From Rotaria macrura (Eukaryota; Rotifera; Eurotatoria; Philodinida; Philodinidae), in contig OENT01000094.1 in assembly GCA_900239685.1 (NCBI GenBank), forward strand, positions 124,001-188,000: DNA of 64,000 bases, written 5' to 3'. Shown piece after piece: positions 23,895 through 35,920 of this stretch (position 1 is its first letter; every line of letters begins with the position of its first letter). The translations under genes and the position numbers were made by a program. The notes beneath the pieces are model-generated. The model had not been told where the DNA came from and did not search any database. It worked only from the letters and a program-made list of their open reading frames with translations.

Positions 23895-26435
23895 TTATTC
23901 AGTTGTTTTTGCTGTTGTATTTCCGGTTTCGTCTGTTTGAGGCGTTTCTGATAATTCATTCATCGTCTTGTCGGCGGCCTATGAAAATAAAAGAATCAGA
24001 AAAAAAGAAGCGTGTTTTCTTTGAAAACGAACTATGCCAGCTTTACGATCCCGTTTTCGCTTTTCTTCGTCGACAATTTTCCAAAAATCCTTTTCAGCTT
24101 TTTCAACAGGATCAGCTTCTTTCAATTCTGATTCACCAGTGCCAGCATCAGTCGTTGCTTTTTCAGTTTTCTTAAACATATCACAATCAACTAAACTATA
24201 AAACGTAGTCACTTTTTGAACATTTTTACTTCGGCATGTGCTGATTTTCCACGGTTATCTCGTTTTGCTCGACCTCGAGCTTCAAGAATTTTTGCACGTC
24301 GAGTTTCACGATCAAACATCTAATGAATTTAATAATACAATCATAGATAAAGTCTCAATAAGAAAAAATTGGAACACAAAAAATAGTTACTCCATTGACT
24401 AAAACTTTTTCACTTTTTCCTTGTACACATATATTATCCGACACTTCAACCAATGTTACTGTACCATTCTGTGAACCACAAGCAACAAGACGACCATGTG
24501 GTTCTTGCACACGTAAACAATGAAGTGGTTCATCTACAACTTGAACGGATAAAGTTGGTTCATTCTGTTTGAATAACATATCCCAAACATCCAATGTACC
24601 TTAATTAAATCGAGGACAAATAAAGTATTAGAATTCTACTTTAACTATAGAAAAACAAACAGTCTGTTTACCATCCATTTTAGTTGTAAAAAATACAGAA
24701 GATCGTGTAGGTGACCATTGACCATCGGTCAAAGCATGTAAACTTGGTCTATGAGACCATAAGAATATGAAATGTTCAACTTTCAAATCCAATGAAATCA
24801 AATTGTATTACTTTGTCCACATGATGCAATCGTCTCGCATTTCTTCTGACCAAATACGTACAGTCCAATCGCCAACGGACATGAAATTTTTCTGAAAATT
24901 TGGATGACGTTGAAGTGCATAGACAGGACCCCAATGTCCAGGGAAAACATTACCGATTTTTTCACCATCATTCTTTCCTTTACGATTACATGATACAATA
25001 CGACCTTGTTCTGTTCCGACCATAAATTTCGTCGGCTAAATTATAAAAAACTTGTTTCATTTAAACATTTCTACACAACAAACTCAACATACAATCGTTG
25101 ATTCATATTCTAATGACATAGCACCGAGAGCATTTTCTATTCGACCTTTTTTCTCAATATCTAATATCAATGTTTCGACAGGCTCCGATAATTTTTTTGT
25201 GTCCCACCAAAGAACCTAAATTTATAATAATCTATATGATAAAAGTAGATGTAGTAATGAGATATATTTTACTTTGCCATCTGTCGAAGCAGAAAAGAAT
25301 TCTGTTCCGGATTTCGATTGTAACCATACTGTTTTGTAAGCTGGATCACGGTGACTATTTTCAATCAGTGACTGTTCTACAGCTGTGCTACCCTTTCGTG
25401 TATCGAATATACCTATTTATCATATGGATTCGATTACATTCATGACTATTGATTCAACTTACAAACTTGACCATTGTAACAACCACCAACTAGTTGATGT
25501 GTATCTTTTGGATTGAATTCAATACAAACAAGTGGAGATATAGGTTTTAAATTAAGATCAGGCTTTGTTGGATTTTCTATTTTGAAATGAATGAATACGT
25601 TCAATAGTCTAACTTTTCTCCTTCTATTTACCGGTATCCCAAATATATGAATCAATGAATGAATCATTTGTACTGGATTGAAATTGAAGATTACAATATG
25701 AGACAGCTAATTTTCGTGCTCCGTCAGCATACCATGAAATATGATTAGCTGCACGTCGGGCATCATGTGGATCACTGAAAATTCGAAATTTTATTAAACA
25801 TAAAACAATTAATTCAACATTGTTTTTACCGATAGATATTAACAGTTTTAGCAAATGGTGCTTCTTCAACAACATCAGGTTCTAAGTTTTGAAAATAATT
25901 TTCATAGATATCAACGGCATTATTTTGTTTGATGGTATGTTCGACTAACTAAATCAATTTATTTACATTAAATATTGAAAAGAGAATAAATGAATAAATG
26001 AACAAAAAACAGAAATAGTTACTTGTCCGAGTGATAGCATGCATCGAGAGTAACCATCTTCTTTTTCTGTTTTCTTTCGAAAACGTGATGTTTGATCGGG
26101 TTCGAGCGGATTCACATCTTTTGGCCAGCCACCTTCGACATGATTTATACCTCGATTCTCGGTTTCAAATCGAACTGTATTCACCTGTAATTATCAGACA
26201 GATTCATTCGATAATGAAAGGAACAATAAAAATTCAATTTCAAAATGTATACCCAATGCTCGGAAAATTCGCGCACGTTCTGTACACCAAAATCAACAGG
26301 ATTACGAGCAATATAATCACTGCCTATCTTAACATTTGGTTGAATATCAGCAATTAATTCGACTGGTCGATCTGCGAAAATGACTTGACGACCAAATTCT
26401 GATCGTTTCTTTGTGTAAACATATTGAATGTCCAT
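23895..26435 (-). CDS. DNAI2: DNAI2, axonemal dynein intermediate chain 2
   Basis: Thirteen exons on the minus strand: 26435-26253, 26184-26023, 25948-25830, 25774-25632, 25576-25463, 25412-25273, 25215-25093, 25035-24812, 24748-24672, 24599-24391, 24319-24230, 24170-24033, 23978-23895, giving 601 aa (human 605). The N-terminus [17 protein letters not shown] is the DNAI2 signature. It is followed by [16 protein letters not shown] and [19 protein letters not shown]40 repeats follow ([91 protein letters not shown]). The C-terminus is charged ([17 protein letters not shown]). DNAI2 pairs with DNAI1 in outer dynein arms of motile cilia, fitting a ciliated animal. ATG 26435 follows an ACATTAG site by two bases. 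The splice choice in the last three exons is less certain: it uses an AAG acceptor and a weak GTTCGT donor. Confidence 0.94.
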
Positions 26436-28895
26436 TACTAATGTAAACTTGTTGAGAAAAAGTGATCAAACAATGAAATGAAAACAAACCATCAACATCA
26501 ATTTTGTATCTTAATTGACAGAGCAACAACCTCTCTTTACTTTTAACATTTCTAACAAGATGTCGTTGTAAAACATTTGATTAATAGTTCTTTCATTCCA
26601 TGACTTTTTCAGTTTGAATTTTTGTCGTACGAATATATGCGAAGATCGATATGACTGCAGCTTGAATACAGATTCAGTTCAATATAGTGCTTAGACAAAT
26701 GTATCGCTCGCCGTCCATGTGTTCTTTAGAGATAACATTTTTCTTTGAATAGAGCAATTGACTTTTCTGAAATACTAATTGTTGTGGCGTGTCTGCTCTT
26801 GAAACCTTAAATATTGTTTGATGAAACCATAAAAGATGTCATTATAGTAGGAAAAAATAATTTACTCAACCAAACAAAATACGGAGTAAAAACAATTGAC
26901 AATTGAATGTTAAACTATCTATTCCATGCATAATACGGCGAGAACAAGCTGATGTATTGGCTCATTTTCAGAAGAAGTATAGTATATAAATGAATTGAGT
27001 ACAAAAACAGAAGTGGAAACGATGATTTTTTATATTAATTTGACTTTTTCTTGTCAAATAATCATGTCTCTATGCATAAATGTGAATTCGAATACGCCGT
27101 TTCGTTGATGTATAATAAAAATTTTGGAGTACATGAATCTGTAGCTAGTTGTTTTTCATATCGTTCTCTTGACTTTTATTTCTTTTTTGTTTCTGTTCTA
27201 AACTATTGAGTTTCTTCTATGCATTTCGTTATTTCTCTATATTCGATCATCCATCCGCCAGTATTGTTCACTTGAAGAGAAGAAAGTCACTGCCCCTATT
27301 TGTTTTTCTTTCACAGGGCACAAAAAAGACGCATTTCTCTTTCCGTACTATAAACTATATCGAACTCGTTTCAAAATATTTCTCGGTCTTGATTTCGTTT
27401 CTCATATCTAACCTCTTAATTACCTATATATGTATATATTATTTTCGTGTAGCTATAAATATGCTTTCTTTTCTAATGATTTTCCAAGATAACATTCCAC
27501 TAATATTCGATCCAAATCTTGCAGTTGTAGTCTACGTGATTTCGATCCAAACATTTATTAATTAGTTCTTTACTGCTTTCTACACTGATCTCTCTGATCT
27601 GATTATGAGCGAGGAAAATTATGTTGGAGAACACCAAATTATGCATGGCGATTGAGTAAACTTTGATTCGACCGTTATCAATCATACAACTCGATCTTGG
27701 TAGCCATCAAATTCATTAGTAAGTATTGACAATGCAATCCACTACAACCAAAATGAAAAATATGATTTTTACGCCAACATTAGCTCCATCATCGTTTTAT
27801 TGAAAAATAAACGGCAAAATGACTACTAGATTTGTAGACATCTTACCAAAACTAGCTATCTAGTTGCGCTTCTCCTTGTAACTAAATCAAAGAATAACTT
27901 CAGATGTTACTAAATCAGATAAGTTGAAAAATATTTTTGACTATCAATATTACTTCACACAACATATCTATGTCAGCTCTCGTGAAGTGACTCCTAAATA
28001 TCGGATATTCGAGTGTACCTTCATGGAAAACGAACTTTTTTTCATGCATTCAATACCGCATTGTTTTCCAAAAAAAATTCGGTTGTCTAATCGAATTATT
28101 AAGTATAACCCGTGTTGAATGTGTGCTAAATTGCATTATTCATTTAATTAAAAACAATAATCAACTGGACAATTCATTCTTGATTGAAATTGATTTTCAC
28201 AAAAAAGAAAACTTAATTCATTAAGGGAATATCTCTGAAAACTAATCTATCTTCAAAACAATCTATTTGATTCACATGAGTCTTAATACTCCATCTTCTT
28301 TTTATTCATTCCTTGAAAGATTTTTAACTGTAACCTTTTCAATGGTATCTAATTGATTTGTGAAGAAACGATTCGTTTCAGACCAACTATTTGTCATCAC
28401 ATGTGATATACATGAACATCGCTAGGAACTATGTTTCATTGAAATAGTAGAATATACCTGAAAAACTATCTTGAACTTTTCGTATAAAAGTCATCTAAGT
28501 ATACTTTGATCACGACACTTAGACAAGTTGTTTGGTAAACTTTTCAATTAAAGGTTAACCTACACAGTTTGACTACAAAGGTAGGAAAATTCTTAGAACT
28601 TAGCTCTCATCTCAAGTTGAAACTATTGTTGTCTATTTGAATCTTTTTTTCTAGGATGGGTAGATATAAGCATAGACTTTTCTTTGTCTAGACTGTATTT
28701 AATTAACCATACAGCAAAATGATTTTCAATCTATTGGACAATCTCAGAGAACGATTTGTCTTTTACACAGAGATCATTTAAGAAGAAATCGCAACATATG
28801 CTGTTGTAGCTTGTCACCAACGAATTCAAAGTTTGGCTGAAGACTCTCAAAATCGAGACAGCCATGCACGTATCGGTAATTAGTTTCTTGAAATG
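26436..28895. other. Gene-free stretch upstream of DNAI2
   Basis: Both strands were read. Only short stop-ridden frames appear and none resembles a known family. Any DNAI2 promoter and 5' UTR should lie near 26436-26700, but I see no clear TATA box or other element. Confidence 0.5.
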
Positions 28896-30030
28896 TTCGG
28901 GAGACCAGAATTTCGGCTCACGGAGTTTTCGGACCGGGCAGAAAGTCCGGTCCGAAAATGACCTCATAATCCTAAAAAATAATTCAATTTTTTAAAATTA
29001 ATTGCTAATTATCATAGTGCTGAGCAGGACGACTTTATGTTTTGCTATCTGTTTTAAGTCCAATTATAACTCATATGGTCTGTTGAGATAATTATTATTT
29101 CCTTACAATAAATCTCGAAGTAAAAACGTCTAGTCCTATAATAGGAGGACTACCAAGTGATGTTCCCCTTTGGTCTATTGTAAGCTTATGATTGTGTCCT
29201 TTCAAACATTTGTAATACTTCCAATTTTTTAAATTTCAATTACATGTGTGTTCACCTTTTTGTAGCAAGATCATTTTCTTTTATTCAAAACAAAACAAAA
29301 ACCTACGGACAGGTGATACGCTCAAAAGAAGAAAGTTAAGATAAAGGAAAAAAGTCTGTGTAGATTTTATAACAAAAAAATATAAATTTGTTTTTTGTTA
29401 TTTGGCTGATTCTACTCTTCTTTATCTCGTTCCAAATGGAGTAGCCCTTAGTGGATAAGTACGATGTTTTTCTTTTTGAATTGTCAGTTACTTTTACTAT
29501 TGGTACCAATATTGATACTTGAAAATATGCTGTTGTAAAAGAAAAAAAGTGACTAAGAAACATCTAGTACATAGAAACTTGAACTACAGAGAAATGTCTT
29601 AGCATGTAATTCTAAAACACTGACAACAGCTTCGTGGAAAGACATGTCTCATTCTATCAAGTACAATATGATATTAAAGTTCTCCCGTCACTGATATTGC
29701 GGATTTCCAAGTATTTATTTTCAATCAGCGAGCCATAATTTGAACAATTGATTTTCCCTAATTGAAACTTATCAACTAAGAAGCTCGTATTACATTCTCA
29801 CCTACTGACATAGAATGCCATTGCTCCAAATGCAATGTACTGACCAAGATACTGTAACTATAGTATGATCTAAACTCATCCTGTAAGATACTGCTCCGTC
29901 CTACTCAGCAGTATGAAAATTAGCGATGAATTAAAAAACTAAAGTTATTGTTTTGGATCATGAGGTCACTTTCGGATTGTGCCGAAAGTCCAGTTCAAAA
30001 ATTCAGTGGGCCGAAATTCATCTTACCCAA
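28896..30030. mobile_element. Inverted-repeat element with long terminal arms
   Basis: The left arm (about 28896-28990) contains AATTTCGGCTCACGGAG through GACCTCATAATCC. The right arm (about 29940-30030), reverse-complemented, contains AATTTCGGCCCACTGAA through GACCTCATGATCC. The arms are about 80-95 bp with moderate divergence. The left arm also holds a perfect 12-bp palindrome, TTTTCGGACCGG / CCGGTCCGAAAA, around 28926-28958. The interior is about 950 bp, non-coding, with a small hairpin near 29131-29153. I could not define a clean target duplication, so the superfamily is not assigned. Confidence 0.6.
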
Positions 30031-30726
30031 ATATTTTATTTGCTTTTTTGCTTCAAAGAAATTTTTGTGGGTGGTAGACTGTTTTGCTAGTTTGCTTGAT
30101 GCGGTGTTCCTGTAGAATGCATATTATTGAAGAATAGCAAACACAATGTGAAAGAACTTGTCCTAGTTTGATCAACTCAAAAAAAAAGACGTTGTTTTTA
30201 GGAACAGCTCTGCAATTATGAAAATGATCAAATGAAAAATATTTCTTTTCCAAGTAACAAATTAATGATAATAGTATCGGCGTGTGTATGTATATCGTTA
30301 CTTAGTGCGTGTGCAGGCCGATTAAGATTAGTTCTAAGTTTGATACTAGCATTAACGAACATGCAGTTACATGAGTAGTAGTTTCTATCTAGCTGATTGA
30401 ACACGTAGAGAAGAGACACTAACAGTCATAGGAATGGTGTTGACTGTAACCTGAGCTCCTCTCTTCTCCAATCAATACGTTCCAAATCAAAACAAACCAA
30501 GCGACACAATAACACTTTTCCAGAGGTCCAAATTAGCATAGGAGTAACTTTTATTCCAGATTCGTTCTGAAGAACAATCATGCTATAATTTAAGGAAATC
30601 CAATAATCATGAGCAAGTTATAAAAATGAGCAATCTAGTGGCATATTCTTTCTATTAGTCCTAGTTACTTTTATTTAATATTGAAATGTTAAAACAAATC
30701 TTAAGAATTTATCTGTGATTGTCTGT

Positions 30727-31554
30727 TCAATTCAATGCTTCAAGTTTTAATTTCTCTATTTCTAAATTGTCAATCATACGCGAAATAGTGTCTGCAGTTG
30801 GATGTTCGGAGTCCCAATTCTTTACCAAATCATAGACCTCCCATACAGTAATAGCAACACCAACAACGGCAAGTGTAGCATGGAAAACACTTTTTGCCAC
30901 ACCGGTCGATGCACTTACAGCGCTACTTGGTGACTTTATTACATTCACAATACCTGACATTTCTGCTTTCGTCATTTCAGTTAATGGTTTCCCAATAACA
31001 AAGGACATACTTTTTCCACCTTTACCAATTGTTGTTGTAATTGTACTGCCTGTTGACTTGAGCGCCTTTGCAATCGAAGCTATTCTTAATGCTAAGTTAA
31101 CACCTCCAGTTGCTAGTGTTGCTAAAATTGCAGTATCTCTATCACAATCATGTTTATTTACTAGCTCTCTAATTATTTCATCGACTTTTTTCATTGTTTC
31201 GCCAAATTCTGATGACATTCTATCATGATTTCTACTGAGCTCGTTTATTCGTTTGTGATAATCCTTAGTTTTACTGTTATCATAAATGCTAGTTCCTACG
31301 TTCACACCTGCTCCGCAAACTGTGGATGCGACTCCACCTGCAGTAACAGCCAATGATATACCAGCTGTAAATGGTGCTAAGCAAAGGCCTGATACAGTTG
31401 CCAGTGTACCTGCAGCACTGAAAGATGTGCCAACAGTTTTTCAGCCACGACAATCCTTTTGATGACTTGCGATTTCTCTATTAAGTGCTCTTAATTCTGA
31501 ACTTATGTCTTTATCGATGTTGATTAAATTGATGATGCATACTCGTAACTTCAT
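30727..31554 (-). pseudogene. Apolipoprotein L-like gene with in-frame TGA
   Basis: The main open segment 31353-30727 (208 codons) continues in frame upstream to ATG 31554 except for one TGA codon near 31440-31442, giving 275 residues if read through. Features match the APOL family: an N-terminal helical stretch (SSELRALNREIASH), then a Gly/Ala-rich hydrophobic hairpin (AAGTLATVSGLCLAPFTAGI, SLAVTAGGVASTVCGAGVNV), a polar helix (KRINELSRNHDRMSSEFG), a second hydrophobic region (AILATLATGGVNLALRIASI) and a third near the C-terminus (VFHATLAVVGVAITVWEVY). APOL proteins are membrane-inserting helical proteins of lipid and organelle biology. A second frame at the 5' end (from an ATG at about 31565) looks equally APOL-like for about 17 codons, which suggests a small frameshift as well. 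I read it as a recently broken gene; a sequencing error is the alternative. Confidence 0.6.
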
Positions 31555-33454
31555 GATAGATATTATTAGACATTGTGTAAACTCTAAAAGAAAGAAATAC
31601 AAAAGAAATAGTAGCTGCTGTCAAAAATTTGCATCATGTTACGTACTCGACGAGTTATCCAATGACCGATATAGGCGTTAAAAACTGCAAGGCACTGATA
31701 TGCATATGCACCTATGTATTGTGGTATATCTCATCATGACATCTATTCGAAAATAACAGTTCCAACATTTTTCGTTTAATCTCAAATTTTCGCTTTGTGT
31801 GAAGTATAGTTAATTATTTATTTAATTATCTCCGTAACAATAAAATAGAGATAAGGATATTCTTTCCATGAGAGAGTTCTAGAATTTTAATTTAATTATC
31901 TCGAACACCAGATATAGGCATATTGTTGTTTTTACTTATTGTCGCATTTATTTATTAGGTAGGCGAAAGATTGCTTTTTAAGTGATTATATGAGAGATAA
32001 CGAAAGAGTAACATTCATGATGACTTAAATCAACAGGAGCAACTAAGAAAGTTTCCGCCGTATGCTTGAAAGAAAGGAAACGTTTTTCTAAAAATAAAAC
32101 GAAATATTTCCTCTATGAGCGGACGATCACATGCTAATAAAATATACTCTCATGATGAATTCGATTTTTGTTGGAAGTTTTATGAGTATAATGTGAATGA
32201 AAAGCTGAAAACACTTTCTACTGATGAAATCAATCTTCAGAAAAGAATGCGAGTGTAGATGTTTCTAACATCGACTATTGTAACATGATTGTCTTGGAAG
32301 AACAAATCTCTTTCGGCTGATAAGGATGATTTTGTTGTCTAAGTCACAACTAACATGTAGCAACAGTCACCTATTTATTTCAAAGTGTTTTTTTTTGTCG
32401 TTTTATCTCTCGATTGAAATCCTTTGACCGTATTATCTGAATTGATGTCACAGAAACGTTTAATATACATAAAGAATGATTGAATGTTTTTCCTTTGCCT
32501 ACGTTGTTTTGAATATATGTTTGAAATCTTACAAGTGAAACGTTTATTTCATTTATGTGTGCATAATAGGGAATTGTCTATTATTATTATTTCAGTACAT
32601 TAATCGATGTTAAACATAATCTATGAAAATTATTTTCCACAAAAAGATTTCTTGTTAATTCTTCAATCAAACGAATTCGGTCACCAGATCTTATTTTACA
32701 AATAAATTATTCTATTCTTATCGTATTCCAATTTGCATTGGGAAAATCAACAATATGTATGCTTGCATTGCTGAACATATAATTTAAATGAAATTAAATC
32801 TAAAGTAGACCATATGAATATCTTTTCTAAACGTATGCAACATTTGGATCATAGTGATTTATATTCATCTCGTCAGACATGAACGCACCACTCTCACATG
32901 AGTATGAAAATCAAAGAGACGCAGGCCAAGATCAGAAAATACTTGTTTCTGTTTGTATGAAATAAAACAAGATTGAATGAAGTACGAAACAATCTCTATG
33001 ATCTATTCCTTTTGAATACTTCAGAAGCAGACAAACGTAGATGTCGACTTATTTTATTATGTCGTCTGATTAATGGTAAGATAGGGTGCTACATAGCTAT
33101 AGCTACTTGCGGAAAACATATTGAAACAAAACAAAATAAATAGCAGACGAAACACTTCTTGCTTACACCTTATGAATCAATGAAAAAAGTAACATCACTT
33201 ATTTTTGTAATTTATATTCATCCTTTAAATTGAAATTATTCCTTAAATACTAATGTACTGTGAGATGCAGGGTGTTGCGTACTTTTACGTGTTTTATAGT
33301 ACAAGCTTGAAAATAAAAGAAGGTCAGGAAATTGAAGAATAAACGACGACATACAAAATCAAGCAAGTGACATTCAATATAAATTTCTTTCTTAATTTTA
33401 TTCAATCAGTTTTCTCCGTTCTTCTCTAATAACTTAATATTGATGAAGCATATA
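31555..33454. other. Gene-free stretch
   Basis: This AT-rich stretch has no supported coding region, RNA gene or repeat. It lies between the APOL-like gene (whose promoter would be here) and the mariner-like element. Confidence 0.5.
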
Positions 33455-34317
33455 TCAGATTGTCCCAAAAGTTCGTGCAACTACCCTCCTACTAAAATTG
33501 TGAAACATACGGTTTCTACCATCGTCTAGAGCATTCATTTTTAGGGTGGTCCACCGATTTTGAGCTAATTGCTTCATTGTCATCTTGGGAAAAGAAAAGA
33601 GTTTTCACGACCAGGTGTGCTTATATTTAAGTTATAATGGTGGTGGCTGCGACTTAGTACTTTTGTATCTCATCAAGCACGAGAGGTCTGAAGATAAGAA
33701 GTTTAGGTTAGGTACAATTTCATATAGGCTAAAATCTCTGATGGAGAGAATAGAAAAATATTCGTTCAAAATCTTCGAATTTTTCAGATGGTCTCTGTGA
33801 ATGGTTTCACAAAGAATCAGAGAATTTTGAAATTCAGGAACTACTATATAAAAGAAAGAGCAACCATAACTCACTTTGCCATTGGATTTTCAGAGTGATC
33901 GAGCGAAATTTCGAAGAGATATGCAAAGATTTCAAAGAAAAATAAGCATTTTACTTGTCAGGTTTTAACGGCTTCTCAATGCCTCATATCCAAATAGTCC
34001 CTTTTTCCATCTAAGCTGACTCCAAATGTTAACCCAAATAGTGCATCTTGTTGCCCTTGATGAACTCTACTAAGCATCATGATTTCTGAAACAGATTTCT
34101 CGTTTTGCAGTGGATTCGAAGTATGATCGAAATACACTATCTAAAATATGAGCAGACCTGGCAGTGAAAACTCGTTCCTTTTCTCAAGACGACAATGAAG
34201 TAATTAGGTCAAAAGCGGTGTTGCATCCTAAAAATGAACGCTCTACACGATGGTGGAAGCCATACGTTTCAAGCTTGTAGTAGGAGGGCTGTTGCACGAA
34301 CTTTCTGGACAACGTGA
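33455..34317. mobile_element. Mariner-like non-autonomous element with about 170-bp inverted repeats
   Basis: The left end TCAGATTGTCCCAAAAGTTC and the right end, reverse-complemented, TCACGTTGTCCAGAAAGTTC, are each flanked by TA (33453-33454 and 34318-34319), as in Tc1/mariner insertions. The arms stay alignable for about 170 bp. They include CCTCCTACTA, CATCGT(C/G)TAGAGC(A/G)TTCATTTTTAGG and GCTTCATTGTC(A/G)TCTTG. The interior (about 500 bp) has no intact transposase frame. The end sequence GTTGTCCCAAAAGT resembles classical mariner termini. I infer an old, dead copy. Confidence 0.78.
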
Positions 34318-34319
34318 TA

Positions 34320-35920
34320 TATTGTACTCGACACTGTGCATATGGCTGATAAACATGATGGAACTTCAGTCTCAGAAATTGATAAATGGAGTTCATCATG
34401 TATAATTTTTCTTCTAACAGCTACTACTGAATATGGATACATCAGAGAACAGCAATTTTTTTTCTTCATATCTATGCTGTACTGTTCAAGAGTGCACTTA
34501 GCTAATGTAATCTATTGAAGTTCTTTTTGGAAAATCTGCACGCATGGCGCTGTAATGCCGTGTGCAAATGAGTTAAAAATGATAAGTTTCAAAAGTTTTT
34601 CACAAAACGAAATCTGCAAAATGATTGTTTGTGTAGCCCGCTGATTTTTACTTAACAATAGAATTGAGTGGTATATTTAGAAACCTTCTAACTTGAGCAC
34701 GGTGCAAACTGTAATATGTAGACAATCTTGTCTTCTATTCTATTAAAATGATTGATTCCACACATTATCTCCTAGGTTTTTGAATCATCACACGATTCTA
34801 TTTGGCGATGACCCATCTTCGAAATTTAGACGGCAAGCGTTCTTTCGCTAATGTATAATATTCAATCGCATACATAATGATGAATGCTTTCTGGGCTGAC
34901 ATGTGTCTGAGTATACAGATGAATTTCTTTTCCATGGTAACAATATACAGTTTATTTTGCTAAGGACATTTCATGACTATGACAGTTATATTTTAACACT
35001 TGAAAATTATCATGAATTAAAAATAGAATCATGTAAAAACTCGATTGATGAAGTTAGATTCGTTCGAAAAAGAACTTCAATTACCATGCTGTTTTGTTCT
35101 TCAACATTCATAATATCACTTGAAGAGTTACGAGGTATCTCATAGTAATGCTCGGAAAAAACAATAACTGCTCTATGTTCAATTTATAGCTAGCTTTTTA
35201 AAATAATTTTGTCAATATCACTTTGGTCTTGCACAAGATTTCATGATGATATGAGACAATGTTTCGCTGAACTTATTGTCTAAGAACACGTATTATGTTT
35301 TGAGCAAAAATATAGCCGGTTATAATATGTATCGAAAATCATAGAATTCTTCTTGAGCTGTAATGTATACGACATTAATATACGCACAGATGCCTATGTG
35401 CTTGTTTTGAAATTTCAGAGCAACAACAAACAGTTCATAGTTATTTTGCATGATCGAAGAAAATGAGTTCAACATAAGAAATCGATTACGTGCAAAAAAG
35501 AAATATCGTCGACTTTTCTACTTCGTATCATAAATATTTACGATTGAAGTATGGAATAATATGGAAAAATCTTAATACTAATTTGTCTCATAGCTTATGA
35601 ATAATTGATGAATCATAAATATATTATTCTCACATTGTTTGTAGTCGGCAGTCAAGTTGAAAATTTCGAAGCAATAAATACATGGTTTGTTTTAACAGTC
35701 GTTTATTCAAACGATGCAGATAGAAAGGCTGCTCGTTATCTAAGACGCAGAAATTCACAACTGTTTCAATTATACATAGTTGATTTCTGAAATAAGTTGT
35801 CCAATCAAATGATTGAGTAATTATTTAATTAGGTTTACTAAAACGATAAACAGATTTTATCTTCACTTGTGTTTTGATTTGTAATTCAATCTACAAGATT
35901 TTATTGCGCTCATTATTAAA
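34320..35920. other. Gene-free stretch
   Basis: Short open frames (for example 34903-35145 and 35605-35790) do not resemble any family and lack intron or start context. I see nothing else here. Confidence 0.45.

Noticed and set aside
31405-31450. Very short intron removing the TGA in the APOL-like gene
   Set aside because: The only GT..AG pair nearby would give a 33-bp intron, shorter than any other in the window.
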